64,000 nucleotides of DNA from Diabrotica undecimpunctata (Eukaryota > Arthropoda > Insecta > Coleoptera > Chrysomelidae): the NCBI RefSeq assembly GCF_040954645.1, contig NC_092806.1, positions 81,671,943-81,735,942 of the forward strand. The letters are read 5' to 3'. The notes below the pieces were generated by a model. The model saw only the letters and a program-made list of their open reading frames with translations, was not told where the DNA came from and ran no database searches. The translations under genes were made by a program, and so were the position numbers. Positions 1 through 11,347 of this stretch are shown here, piece after piece (the first letter of the stretch is position 1; every line of letters starts with the position of its first letter).

Positions 1-519
1 TTTCACAGACATAACCATATTCGCGAAGGTTCTACCGTAAACAAAGGTTAAATTCTGTGTTCTAGAGAATTCTTTACTTTTCTATCGAGAATTTTATTGA
101 CATTTAGGCTTTTCAGATCAGAATATAAACTTATATGTAAATTTAAACAACCTAAACTAATAAACTACACTATTTCAAATCCGTAATTATATGTAAACTA
201 AACATTTTAAATTAACAAATAACCCCACTTTTACATTCGCAACTATTTTTATCTGTCACTTATTCAGAGTAGGTATATTTGGTTGCCTATGCACATGGCT
301 CACTTAAATATATTTACAATATTATAATTATTAGAAAAAAAAAAAACTTTTTACACTTATTTTATGCTAATTTCTTAAGAATACTCTCACATAAATAATT
401 TTTATAGTATATAACTTATTAAAATAACCAAATACTTTTTATATCTAATATTATCTAGTGTATAACTTATAAATTATTTTTAATCACTATTTTTCTTGTT
501 CCTGTATTCAATATCATTT
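1..519 (-). mobile_element. LTR fragment of gypsy-like element G1
   Basis: From about position 54 this segment aligns by eye, with substitutions and small indels, to 26461-26834, part of the 5' LTR of G1 (minus strand). Shared landmarks are the stretches around TCTAGAGAATTC, GACATTTAGGC and TTGGTTGCCTATGCACATGG. Both copies run into a (TA)n tract at the same relative point. No coding sequence is visible. It is either a solo-LTR remnant or the LTR of an element extending left of the window. Confidence 0.75.
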
Positions 520-663
<144 letters not shown>

Positions 664-694
664 AAGAAATTTAATCTTTGCAGATTAGTTAAAT

Positions 695-772
695 AGTAAA
701 CTCTTAAATATTGGGGAAATCTGCAAGAAGATTGCAGAAGTCTTGCAGATTTCCCCAATATTTAAGAGTTTA

Positions 773-774
<2 letters not shown>
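695..774. repeat. Perfect 34-bp inverted repeat (hairpin) between TA tracts
   Basis: Arms 695-728 and 741-774 are exact reverse complements, separated by 12 bases. (TA)n lies about 35 bases to the left and directly to the right. It may be a very small foldback MITE or a snap-back repair product. No coding potential. Confidence 0.9.
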
Positions 775-816
<42 letters not shown>

Positions 817-835
817 GTCACCTGAATGCAGAACT
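775..835. repeat. (TA)n tract ending in a 20-bp recurring junction motif
   Basis: A TA tract runs to 815 and is followed at 816-835 by CGTCACCTGAATGCAGAACT. The same 20-mer follows the TA tract at about 20665-20684. Its reverse complement, with one mismatch, precedes the TA tract near 18356-18374. Sequence beyond 835 does not match the other sites. Confidence 0.8.
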
Positions 836-1344
836 AGCTTAACTCACATTAAAGATATTTTATAGGAGAGCAATTTTAATATTTCAATGTGGCATAATTT
901 AAAAAGTATTGGATTAAATAATGAAATTGTCTCATTATGGTATATTAAGAACCTTTTAAATATGTTATTAGGAATGAGACAGATAAATGACATTTTTTTT
1001 ACAAAAAGTGTGACTTAGGATACTATTGTTTAAGTGCGATTTTGGTACGTACACTACTTCTGCATTTATAAATTTCAAGCTCACAAAAAATTAAGGTTAA
1101 CATGGGATGAAAATAATAAAAATTAGTAACATTTACAACTTTTTAATTTTTATTAAAGGTTTACAATTCAAAATAAAAATACCAAAAAAATACTATAAAA
1201 TAGTCAAATAATATATTAATTAATAATCTAACTTAATATTAAATTAATCTTCATCAGTTTCCGGTTCGGGATTGTTGCTAGCTTGAAGATTAGTGAAAAA
1301 ATTATGGTATTCCGTAGGTATAACTTTGTTTTCGCACAAAAATA
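836..1344. other. AT-rich non-coding stretch
   Basis: No convincing ORF, RNA gene or element end is visible. It lies downstream of the 3' end of the broken gene at 1345-1946 and may hold that gene's untranslated tail. Several TTTATT motifs (AATAAA on the minus strand) occur, but I cannot choose one. Confidence 0.5.
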
Positions 1345-1946
1345 TTAGTTTTTATATTTCGCAGCAGGAATTGCAACCGGTGAGCTTCTCAATATTTTAA
1401 GTTGATAGGTCTCTAATGAATCTAATTTGTGGTAGCTCCTTTTCAATTCCAGAGTATTAATTTTTATGAAATCTTTTTCAAAACTATATTTAACATTTAG
1501 TTCATTTGGGCATTTTGGGTCAACCATAATAACTTTTAAATTATTGAATATGACTTTGCAACCATATTCAGTTTTATCCCAATTTTTTGTAGTTTTGGCT
1601 AACATGTCCTTTAAATCATAAAACTCTGTCTGAGCCATTTCTTTTATTTTATAAGGTCGCACTTTACACGCAGTCCTTGCTAATGTATACCACTGCTGTG
1701 GACTAAATATGGGGATTGTTTTGCAGCTCTTTCGATAACCCCATGTATGGAGTCGCACTCGTTTTGTGTATGTTTCTTTTCTAGAAAGCTGTGAGTAATT
1801 TTAACGTCATATTTGGCGGCACAATACATATACAAACAATATATAAATCGATTGCGATTTTGCCCCGGGCAGTTGTCACTATAGAAACTAAATTCCTTAA
1901 TTCCATTTCGTACCTTTTCGTCAATGAAACTTAATATGCAGCTATC
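1345..1946 (-). pseudogene. C-terminal part of an insect repeat-encoded protein (SDNCPGQNRN / HTQNE family)
   Basis: On the minus strand 1946-1712 reads through FSFYSDNCPGQNRNRFIYCL and then KITHSFLEKKHTQNE. After a frameshift near 1715-1722 the frame continues as the open segment down to 1345 (PIFSPQQWYTLARTACK, then MAQTEFYDLKDMLAK). I recall this arrangement from large families of uncharacterised, repetitive insect proteins. Their invariant acidic and histidine residues suggest a nuclease or transposase, but I cannot name the superfamily. The hAT at 1955-4324 interrupts the reading frame: the upstream part resumes at 4333 in the sense YCYMWPESLACRGACEI. Lesions are the hAT insertion, one frameshift here and another near 4590. 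Confidence 0.7.
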
Positions 1947-1954
1947 GATTTCAC

Positions 1955-4324
1955 CAGGCCCGTTCCTAGGGTAGTGAGCGCCTGCGTGCAGGATTTTTTG
2001 TGCGCCCCCATATTATATTTTTAAGATACCTATATCATAACATGTTCTTGTGATATGATTGAAAATACGATATGAATATATAAAGAAAAATAAAACGAAC
2101 CATGTTTGAAAAAAGGTTTTATTTTCAAAATTTAATGAAGAAAAAAGGTCATTTTAAAACAATATTATTATATAAGTTAACAGCAAGAAAGAAAACACTC
2201 AATTCGCAAATTAATAAGGCATTCTGCAATATAACATGAAACAATAACGGAAAGGAGATACTCTCAATGCAAGAAAACTTTATTAAATAATACATATATA
2301 CCAAGCGAAAAATAATTAAATAACAAATATTGGAATTACAACATAATACGTCGTGCTTTCACAGATGCAAGCTCATTAATAATTTCATTGAGATCAATGG
2401 CTTCACAAATTTTATTTTCAATTGAAATGACTGCCAAATCTGATAGCCTGTCTTGGCACATTGACGTTCTTAAATAATTTTTTATGAGCTTTAGTTTTGA
2501 AAACCTCCTTTCGCCAGATGCCACCGAAATTGGAAGGGCCAGGAATATTCTCAAGGCTATAAATAGATTTTTAAACAAGGATTGTAAATTTTTCTTTGTT
2601 ATATAATTTAAAATATCTATGGGGCGAATCCGAAATTTTGCTAGAGTCTGTGGTTGGGTTAAGAACTTTGTATGACAGAATTTCATTATGCAAATCAAGA
2701 CCATCAATATCTTTGCGTACGTTTCCTTCATGTTGAATTTGTAAAGCTAAATCCAAATCCATACATGATCTTTCAATCACATCAGAATCTAGATTTTGAA
2801 AATTACCCAAAAATCCAAATAAATCGTGGCACTTATCTATTCTCCCAAAGCGTCTTTGTAGGGATTGAATTGTTGTGTCCAAAATTTGAAAATAATAAAA
2901 ATTCTTAAATTTATGTTTTGGATCGAATACTGTTTCATCTGTACCTTCATGCGAAAATTGAAGCTTCGTCTTTCTTTGTCTTGAAATAATGGAAATGTTT
3001 GCTCTCCATCCTTTTTTTCTGATTCTGCTACAGCCTCATTCACGAAAATCTCGAAATGTTTGTCTGACCTTTTTTCTGCGAAATAAATAATAAGATTTTT
3101 TATTTCTGTATGGCATTCATTTAAAGTTATAGTTGGATTTTGGACCATTTTACTTACTATATTAACTTTTGTTAACACATCATGCCAAATTATAATAGAA
3201 AAAATGAATTTGAACGTTTTAATTTTGTCTAATAGTGACCTTGCTGAATGTTTCGTGTTCATATCTCTTGAATTATCTTCCACCAAATCATGTAAACTTT
3301 TACAAATTTCGAGGAATTGAAACCTAAGAGGGCGAATGGCTTTGACTCTGCTTTCCCATCGTGTTTCACTTACTGATTTTAAAGTTAAGTTTGGTACATT
3401 CCTTTTTAAAATGTTCCATCTGAAGGGTGAAGCAGAAAAAATTGAACAACTCCTGAATAATTGAAAAAAAAACCTACAGTCTTATATGAAATTTTAGCTG
3501 CATCATTGACACTTAAATTAAAAGTGTGAGCTGAACAAGGCAAAAACATTGCTCTGGGATTAATTTTTAGAATTTGAGATTGAAGGCCCACATTTTTGCC
3601 AGACATATTTGCCCCATTGTCGTAGCCCTGACCTCTCATGTCATCAAGGTTTATTTCAAATTTTGATAATATTTCTTCTTTTAAAAAATTGAAGAGCCCT
3701 TCTTCTGTATTATTTAAAACTTTGAAAAAATCCAGAAAGTGTTCTCTAATTTCGACTTCACATGGAGAACAATAAACGAAGCGAATTATGACCGTCAGCT
3801 GCTCAACATGGCTGGCATCTGGACATTCATCCAAAATAATTGAGTAATATTTTGTTGTTCTGAGGCAACTCAGAATTTCTTTCTGAATATTTCTTGACAA
3901 TAAATGAATTAATTCATTTTGGAAGTGATTGCTCATTTAATGAGGCATATTTCGGCACAACCCTTTAGACCTTCTAATATTACTCAGGTGTTCCATCATA
4001 ATTGGATCGAATTTAGCAATCATTTCAACTAATTTCAAAAAATTGCCATTATTAGTCTCATAAAGATTCGTACTGTAACCCCTAAAAGCTAAATTTTGGC
4101 CAGCTAAATACTGCACAATACAAATCATTCTTTTAATTATTTCACGCCATCGCTGTTTTTCAATTTCATAATATTTTTGTTCCTCTTTATCAATAGTACA
4201 TTCTTTACTAAACGCGGCGAGCGGTATTGACTTTTTTTGTTTTAGAAGTGAAAATATTTGGCGACCCTAAAATTTAGCGCCTGCGTGCGGGGCATTCATT
4301 GCATACCCGCCAGGAACGGCCCTG
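1955..4324 (-). mobile_element. hAT DNA transposon with TIRs and 8-bp target duplication
   Basis: The ends are imperfect inverted repeats: left CAGGCCCGTTCCT, right (reverse complement) CAGGGCCGTTCCT. A second shared block, GCGCCTGCGTGC, lies just inside each end. The flanks 1947-1954 and 4325-4332 are both GATTTCAC, an 8-bp duplication as hAT elements make. Removing the element rejoins the reading frame of the interrupted host gene. The 2,370-bp element encodes a degenerate minus-strand transposase. Confidence 0.93.
2336..4260 (-). pseudogene. hAT transposase, ZMYM1/DUF4371-like, degenerate
   Basis: Minus-strand segments in order: 4128-3937, including VQYLAGQNLAFRGY; 3936-3406, including IILDECPDASHVEQLTVIIR and GQGYDNGANMSGK, typical of the DUF4371 part of ZMYM1-like/hAT proteins; 3286-2571, a poorly conserved middle; and 2550-2336, the C-terminal hAT dimerisation region with LPISVASGERRFSKLKLIKN. 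Frame changes near 3936, 3406 and 2840 show it is dead. The N-terminal zinc finger is missing or unrecognisable. The catalytic D of ILDECPD is retained. Such proteins cut and rejoin DNA at the TIRs. Confidence 0.85.
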
Positions 4325-4809
4325 GATTTCACAAGCACCCCTACATGCTAGCGATTCTGGCCACATGTAGCAGTATCCCTGTTTGTTAGTAGCATCGTAC
4401 ACGATGCCATACAAAATATATAGCCATGCAAAACGAATTATCAGTTTTAGCTCTCGTTTGTCAAGTTTTTTTTTTGCCCTAGACAAATCCTTGTTTTTGA
4501 GATGAGCTTCCATTGCATAACGAACTTCTTCCTTTTCTGATCGAGACGAATTAGAAAATTTGTTGCAAAAATCGAACTGGTCCTTCTTAGAAATAAAAAA
4601 ATCCCAAATTAAATTCATTATTAAATACCTCTCTATATATAGCATAAGAAGCTACGGTACTTATATTGTTATTACTGGAATATGCTTTATATAAACGGTA
4701 CATTTTGCTGATATGGTCAGGTGGTAAATATTTTTTAGTGCTATTTTTTCTGAAATAATGGCTTTCCATCAAAGCAAAGGAGTTAATATAATGACGTACT
4801 GAATCCTTA
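3553..4809. repeat. Direct duplication, copy 1 (1,257 bp)
   Basis: Matches 6841-8097 at a constant offset of 3,288 bases, with no differences in the parts I compared. It spans the inner right part of the hAT element, its right TIR and target duplication, and 477 bp of the interrupted gene. The right boundary, 4808-4809 TA, is exactly the left edge of the palindromic MITE at 4810. Confidence 0.95.
4333..4807 (-). pseudogene. Middle part of the SDNC/HTQNE-family gene, copy 1
   Basis: Minus-strand reading: ESHYFRKNSTKKYLPPDHIS, then YAIYREVFNNEFNLGFF, a frameshift near 4590, then KKDQFDFCNKFSNSSRSEKE and finally YCYMWPESLACRGACEI, where the hAT is inserted. Spacing of the FxxxFNLxF and KKDQCDxC-type blocks matches the insect family described for 1345-1946. 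It is cut at 4809 by the MITE. The identical copy at 7621-8095 continues upstream into the N-terminus. Confidence 0.7.
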
Positions 4810-5017
4810 TTTGTTAATTAAATTAAATATGTACATTTGTAATGAAAATGTATAATGTATAACAAAATTACAAACTTTCTTTGAAATAATTGTTGGTGTG
4901 AGTCATCTGATCTGAGACAGATGACTCACACCAACAATTATTTCAAAGAAAGTTTGTAATTTTGTTATACATTATACATTTTCATTACAAATGTACATAT
5001 TTAATTTAATTAACAAA
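4810..5017. mobile_element. Palindromic MITE, 100-bp perfect arms, TA-flanked
   Basis: Arms 4810-4909 and 4918-5017 are exact reverse complements, with an 8-base loop (ATCTGAGA). TA flanks both sides (4808-4809, 5018-5019), as expected for a Tc1/mariner-type target. The ends read TTTGTTAATT and AATTAACAAA. No ORF. Perfect arm identity argues for a recent origin or a foldback artefact. Confidence 0.85.
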
Positions 5018-5019
5018 TA

Positions 5020-6047
5020 ATCACTTAAGTTTGTTCTGTAACTTTGACTAAGCTGAGTTTGTTATCATAGAATAAGTATTACAATTATTTATATTGTTAC
5101 ATTGAAATCAATTATTTAAAGTTTGTTAAAGTATGCCAATATTAACACATCAAATAACTTTAATATCTAAAATTAAAAAAATTTTAGATTTTTATTAATA
5201 TCAGCTTATTTCATAAACTGGATAACTTAATTTACAGCATTTAAAATTTAAAATAGAAGAAGAACTGTCACACTTTAACCTACATTTGTCAAGTTTACCT
5301 CTAAAATCTGATATACAGCACATAAAAAACTCATTGTCTCCTATTAAGAAATGTAGTTCTTTTGAAAATCCACTCCTTTTAAATTAAATGTCTGTTTCGT
5401 CCCCCGTTTTTTAAGTGTTTTCTGTGTGTTTCTGTGTGTGTAATTGTGTCTTAATTTAATTTTAACATAAAAAAATTTTTGGACTTTACAATAATTTGCC
5501 GAATATTGCAACAACTTTATCAAAGAAATTTTGATAACTACAAGATTATACTATTGCACACCCACACAATCTGTACATCCTTTGAAGATCATACAATCTG
5601 TCTCCTCAAGAACTTCCCCGTTTATTGTTAAATAATTACAATAGTTGACCTGAGCTATCCAATCTACAATCCAAGATAGTTTGAACCATGTTCTTTCAAC
5701 CAGCAACTAATAGAGTACCGGCATGTAAGTAATGTTTATTTATTGGTTTATTTATACAGTTTAATAGACTATGTTATCAATTTGTGGGTCGTACCTTGTC
5801 TGCTTAAACATTTTATTCATTTATAAAACCACAGACATGTAATATTGGCATAATTACTGTAATTTATATAATTTATATCACCTACCTATGTTTTTATCTT
5901 TGTTTTTATCTTTATTGGACAACACCCTAATATGGGATTATTATTTTCAGCATTTTAACTTTGTATCGTGACCTGAAGATGCTTTGCATATTATAGAAAG
6001 CGAAACCGGTCGTCCGATTAGTTAAATTAAATTGATTGTGAGTAAGT
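5020..6047. other. Unassigned AT-rich segment ending in a ribozyme-like motif
   Basis: No ORF of note. The right end carries a CTGAAGA...GCGAAACCGGTC motif at 5969-6016, of a kind seen near the ends of Penelope-like and related retroelements, so this may be a decayed element terminus. It meets element G1 gag sequence abruptly at about 6048. Confidence 0.4.
5969..6016 (+). ncRNA. Hammerhead-ribozyme-like motif (candidate)
   Basis: Core pieces in order: CTGAAGA (5973-5979, fits CUGANGA), stem II GCTTT/AAAGC (5981-5985 with 5997-6001), GAAA (6002-6005), self-pairing ACCGGT as a minimal stem III, and a GTC cleavage-type triplet ending at 6011. GAC before the core pairs with GTC after it as a 3-bp stem I. 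One extra T between CTGAAGA and stem II departs from the consensus and stem I is short, so activity is doubtful. Penelope-like elements are known to carry hammerhead motifs. Confidence 0.3.
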
Positions 6048-6434
6048 CTAACTTATTATTTCTTTTACCTTTCTATAATTCTCTTCCAATTTCTGTTCCA
6101 TTTTTTTCATGTCTACTGTGACTTCTTTTGAATTCTCTTCCAATTTTTTCATGTCTTCTTTGATTTCTTTTGAATTCCCTTCCATTTTTTTGTATATCTC
6201 TTCCATTTTTTTCATGTCTTCTTTGATTTCTTTTGAATTCTCTTCTATTGTCTTGTTCATCTGCATCATTAATGACATCAAAGCTGCCATATTGACATTT
6301 TCCTCTCTTTCTGGATTCATTTCTGCAGTATCTTTTGGAGCTTGAACTTAAATCTCCTCTTGTACAGGTTGTGTTTCTACTTCAACATCTTCTTCATTCT
6401 TTTTGCTTCTTGTACCTTTCTTTCCTTGAGACAG
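6048..6434 (-). pseudogene. Element G1 gag N-terminus, second copy (broken)
   Basis: The minus strand matches the gag at 25121-24790: NPEREENVNMAALMSLMMQM followed by Glu/Lys-rich coiled-coil repeats (SKEIKEDMKKMEE and variants). The start codon position of the other copy is CTG here (6432-6434), and TAA interrupts the frame near 6349. The number and order of heptad units differ from the 25-kb copy. It ends abruptly at 6048. Confidence 0.85.
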
Positions 6435-6557
6435 TTTGAGACTTTACTTGTTCAAATATAATTAAAAATAAAATCTATAATTTTTTCTTCCTAGTGAAAA
6501 TTAATTTAATTATATGAGAGCACTTATCTTCCCAAACTAATTCTTTTAAATAGAGAG

Positions 6558-6575
6558 CCACCGCGGTGGGCGCCA
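6558..6575 (-). promoter_or_regulatory. Retrotransposon primer binding site, G1 copy 2
   Basis: The minus strand reads TGGCGCCCACCGCGGTGG, three bases from the LTR terminus at 6579. It is identical to the site at 25245-25262. The terminal TGG is complementary to a tRNA CCA end. Confidence 0.8.
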
Positions 6576-6578
6576 AAT

Positions 6579-6840
<262 letters not shown>

Positions 6841-7612
6841 TCTGGGATTAATTTTTAGAATTTGAGATTGAAGGCCCACATTTTTGCCAGACATATTTGC
6901 CCCATTGTCGTAGCCCTGACCTCTCATGTCATCAAGGTTTATTTCAAATTTTGATAATATTTCTTCTTTTAAAAAATTGAAGAGCCCTTCTTCTGTATTA
7001 TTTAAAACTTTGAAAAAATCCAGAAAGTGTTCTCTAATTTCGACTTCACATGGAGAACAATAAACGAAGCGAATTATGACCGTCAGCTGCTCAACATGGC
7101 TGGCATCTGGACATTCATCCAAAATAATTGAGTAATATTTTGTTGTTCTGAGGCAACTCAGAATTTCTTTCTGAATATTTCTTGACAATAAATGAATTAA
7201 TTCATTTTGGAAGTGATTGCTCATTTAATGAGGCATATTTCGGCACAACCCTTTAGACCTTCTAATATTACTCAGGTGTTCCATCATAATTGGATCGAAT
7301 TTAGCAATCATTTCAACTAATTTCAAAAAATTGCCATTATTAGTCTCATAAAGATTCGTACTGTAACCCCTAAAAGCTAAATTTTGGCCAGCTAAATACT
7401 GCACAATACAAATCATTCTTTTAATTATTTCACGCCATCGCTGTTTTTCAATTTCATAATATTTTTGTTCCTCTTTATCAATAGTACATTCTTTACTAAA
7501 CGCGGCGAGCGGTATTGACTTTTTTTGTTTTAGAAGTGAAAATATTTGGCGACCCTAAAATTTAGCGCCTGCGTGCGGGGCATTCATTGCATACCCGCCA
7601 GGAACGGCCCTG
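6841..7612 (-). pseudogene. hAT transposase fragment, duplicated
   Basis: Duplicate of 3553-4324: the DUF4371-like segment, including DECPDASHVEQLTVIIR, with the same frame break as the first copy, and the right TIR ending at 7612. GATTTCAC follows at 7613-7620. The left half of the transposon is absent; LTR sequence abuts at 6840. Confidence 0.9.
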
Positions 7613-8097
7613 GATTTCACAAGCACCCCTACATGCTAGCGATTCTGGCCACATGTAGCAGTATCCCTGTTTGTTAGTAGCATCGTACACGATGCCATAC
7701 AAAATATATAGCCATGCAAAACGAATTATCAGTTTTAGCTCTCGTTTGTCAAGTTTTTTTTTTGCCCTAGACAAATCCTTGTTTTTGAGATGAGCTTCCA
7801 TTGCATAACGAACTTCTTCCTTTTCTGATCGAGACGAATTAGAAAATTTGTTGCAAAAATCGAACTGGTCCTTCTTAGAAATAAAAAAATCCCAAATTAA
7901 ATTCATTATTAAATACCTCTCTATATATAGCATAAGAAGCTACGGTACTTATATTGTTATTACTGGAATATGCTTTATATAAACGGTACATTTTGCTGAT
8001 ATGGTCAGGTGGTAAATATTTTTTAGTGCTATTTTTTCTGAAATAATGGCTTTCCATCAAAGCAAAGGAGTTAATATAATGACGTACTGAATCCTTA
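6841..8097. repeat. Direct duplication, copy 2 (1,257 bp)
   Basis: Same sequence as 3553-4809, shifted 3,288 bases. Here it continues past 8097 into the upstream part of the interrupted gene, so this copy keeps the original right flank. Confidence 0.95.
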
Positions 8098-9393
8098 AAA
8101 TGTTTTGGCAATCGAGAATTACATTGTACTTTACCTCATTAATCTGCTTGTGGCGATATTGAAATCTGAATGATGAGTTTTTTTAACTACTGTTTTGACG
8201 ATCTGATGACTTATTCCCAGTGTATTTAAGAAAAACGTTTGACATACCTTGATTCTATTGACTGGACAATTTTCTTGTGGAAAAGTATAAAAATAGGATA
8301 GTTTTCTCCGACGTTCAATGATATTGCTTAAAGTGCCACTTTCTAGAAGTTCAATTGCGTTTTTTTTCTGGGGTGTTTTGTAGGCTTCACAGTTAAGTTC
8401 CGAAAAACAAATTCTCTCTGATAATTAATATCTCCTAATTTCCAAAAATCTGGACGCGATGTGTTTCCTGAAATTTCGTTTGACATTTAAGTCTGCATGT
8501 TATGGGACGTGGCGGTTTCATAATCCTTTCTGATATCTCTTTGGGCTTCCAATTTACAAAGGCCTTACCGGAATTTTGTAATTTTTGTATTTTATTTCTC
8601 CTCCAATTATCTGGGTTACTTTTTCGCTTACGAGACTTGGCGATTTCTGGTATTTTTTCCGCAGAATATAGGGCATCTTGCTGTTTTACAATTAACTGTG
8701 ACGAACACGTTCATCAGAAGAACTTAAAGAATCAAAATCATTTGGATTAAAATCAATATCTGAGCTTCCATCTGTAGCATATGGGTCACTATTTTCATCA
8801 GTTTGTTGGGAAATAGTCGGTAAAAGCTTGCCGGTAGATGTGGATGGACACGTACTATTATCTTGGCGCTGAAGGACTTGCTCTTGAAGAACAAGTGTTG
8901 CAATGTTTACAACGTTAGATGTAGGATTATGGGAATCTTTAGTTTCATCATGTTGCTACAAATGTGGTTGTTCTATGGATGTTTGAAGATCTATGATGTT
9001 ATTTACAGGTGAATAATAATCCAAACAACTATTCTGAAATAAGCGATACTGCTCTAATTCAGGTACTAGTAGCCCTACGGAGGTGGGTATGGGTAAATCG
9101 TTATATTGATTATTATGTTTGGAGAACTACTGTTCTATCGGTGTCTCGAGAACTACGGTATTATACACATGTGTAGGTAAATTCTGAGAACTATTCTGAA
9201 GATGGCAATACTGTTGGTCTTCGTGTATGGGGGAGTGTACAGATCTTAATTCGCCTAGACCTCTGTAGTGTAGTAATGTGAGACGGCTTTCTACCGTAGC
9301 TGCATATATGGAACTACCTACTATATCATTATTGGATTCTCCAGAATTCTCATGTTGTGTTGAATTAATAGACATAGCCATTTTTACCATCAA
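7613..9393 (-). pseudogene. N-terminal and middle part of the SDNC/HTQNE-family gene
   Basis: Minus strand from 9393 (MAMSINSTQHENSGESNN) through a low-complexity, Ser/Asp-rich region with several stops. Then comes a basic motif near 8660-8560 (RKRKSNPDNWRRNKIQK) and a Cys-containing CRLKCQ segment near 8500. From 8111 it reads KHFKDSVRHYINSFALMESH into the block shared with copy 1. The R-K-R-N-W-RRN motif followed by CRLKC matches my recollection of the N-terminus of this insect family. Stops and frame changes show a pseudogene. Exon-intron structure cannot be excluded. Confidence 0.55.
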
Positions 9394-9591
9394 CGCACCT
9401 GCAACAAATTTACAATGAGCTTATAGTCTGCATAACAAGAAAAAATTTATTTTAGACATTTAAAATTAATTGATACAAATTAAAATGCCCAGAAACCGGG
9501 ACGTACGTTAAAACTATTACACTTGTTCAAATTTACAATTTGTCTTAATAATAATTTATTCTTAAACTTTTTAATATAGTATTATGTCTAG

Positions 9592-10000
9592 TGTTCGAAA
9601 TGTCGAAATGTGGTGCCTGCGTCGAATGCTCAGAATATCATGGACAGACAGGGTCAGAAATGAGGAAGTACTCAGAAGAGCGGGCTTACAGGATAGGGAA
9701 CTTTTTAATTATGTAAAAAGTAAGAAGACTGCATACTTGGGGCACATTATACGAGGAGAACGATACACTTTTCAGCAACTGATACTCGAAGGGAAAATAG
9801 AGGGTAGGAGAGGTCTCGGACGTAAAAAAATGTCATGGCTGCGCAATATTCGACAATGGACAGGAATCCACAGCTATGAAATGCTTCGCAATGCTGCTAA
9901 AAACAGAATTATTTAATCCAGAATATTTAACATCTCACCTGACAAGACGATGTACGGTGGATGCCTGCGCAGAAATGCATGGCACCTTAAGAAGAAGAAG
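9592..10000 (+). mobile_element. 5'-truncated RTE-like LINE, 3' end, with target duplication
   Basis: The reading frame 9584-9916 contains WCLRRMLRISWTDRVRNEEV and YLGHIIRGERYTFQQLI, the C-terminal region of RTE-like endonuclease-RT proteins. It ends in a GAAGAAGAAG tail. The flanks 9581-9591 and 10001-10011 are both ATTATGTCTAG (11 bp). It is one of several similar LINE tails here; compare 25374, 46103 and 57363. It lacks the RT core, so it is inactive. Confidence 0.9.
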
Positions 10001-10011
10001 ATTATGTCTAG

Positions 10012-10400
10012 GTACTGTCCTCTGTAGCAACCCGTTGTTCAGTATAAATTTGAATTATTAAATATATTTTATAAATTTACGAAATATGTGTGGTTAGTAA
10101 CTCTGTTATTTATGTAGTCTATTATAAAATTTTGTGTTTTTTAACGCGTGCCTAATAGATAGATACATTTTATAGCATGTGGCAGAATAAAAACGCATCC
10201 CTTTATAGCATACCTACCTTCTATCAAAAGAATCTTAAAAACTAAGACAGTTTCATTAAATTACACTTAAGTAGATATCAAAACATAGGTACTAATAAAG
10301 TTACATAATACATTTACATTATTTACATTTACATTTACATAATACATTAATATTATAACTTACCTCGTTTCATCATTATTTTTTAAATTCACATTCACTG
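10012..10400. other. AT-rich stretch with short ATTTAC repeats
   Basis: No gene seen. About five ATTTACATTTAC-type units lie at 10310-10345. Otherwise anonymous. Confidence 0.5.
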
Positions 10401-11347
10401 CGACTCAATTTGATAAAAGAACAAACGTGAATAGCAAGCAAGCAATTTGATTGAACCCAACCTGTGAGAAATGTTCACCCCTAGGAATTATATTCGGGTG
10501 TAACAATTCATTGGAGCGAGGTGTGTTAACTCGAGTAAAACAGGAGTCCCCCCACCGCGCTCCAATGCTCCAGACCATCCCTTTCCCCCTATAGCACTCT
10601 GATGCGCGATAGGGACACAACTATCAGCCAAATGCTCTTCATGTGGAGGTCCTGGGTAATAGAACCCCAACATGGTTTCCTAACCGAATGCAAAACTCAG
10701 GACAGCGCATTGTCGCTATGATCCTGTTATCATGATGTGGCTTATCCGCGAACTAAAATTGCTTACTTGGGCCTCAAGTCTCTGCTCTGAGCCCCGGCTC
10801 AGTTCGGCGACTTGGTGCTCAAGGGGTTGGGCCCTACGTGCCCGGGTTTTTGGGTTTTTGTTAATTTTCTTGGTGGCTTGCGCCGGTTTTTGTTAGTGTT
10901 TTTTAATTTTTTTGGTGGCCGAAGCCGGTTTTTTGTTGTTTTTTGTAATTTTTTTTGTAGGTGGCCCTGAAAAAAAAAAATAAAAATTAGTGTAAAGTCT
11001 ATACTATAACATTGAAAAATATATAAATATAAGACAATATAACAATATAGATTTTATCTTCTTTAAGGTAACCGGGCCCACTATGTATTTGGCGATAGTC
11101 CTTGAGTGTTTTTGAGCTACGAACTGTCTACTATGTGCGTTGTTGATTATTTTGAAGTATTTTCTCTCTACTGTTTTATTTTCTCTCTGGTTTAATTCTC
11201 TCTCTAGCGTTATTGTTTTAGTCTACTATTTGTTGTTTTGGTCTTTTGTGCTTCCATCTGTGGAAGGCGTCATATCTCATTATCTCTCTTAGTATGTGAC
11301 TGGGGTGGTTCTCTATTTCTGCGAACTTTATAGTTCCCTAAAGAGGA
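10401..11347 (-). mobile_element. LINE B 3' end (C-terminus and 3' UTR)
   Basis: Minus strand from 11337 reads FAEIENHPSHILREIMRYDA then FHRWKHKRP, a jockey-type ORF2 C-terminus. A GC-richer 3' region follows, including three T-rich units around GGTGGCYGMAGCCGG (10860-10960). This is the continuation of 14186-18000: the flanks share CTAAAGAGGA (11338-11347 and 14186-14195), the target duplication made when LINE A inserted. I see no clear poly(A) tail, so the outer boundary is approximate. Confidence 0.75.

Noticed and set aside
10405..10673. Two overlapping minus-strand frames of 61 and 71 codons
   Set aside because: They lie in the LINE B 3' UTR with no recognisable content.
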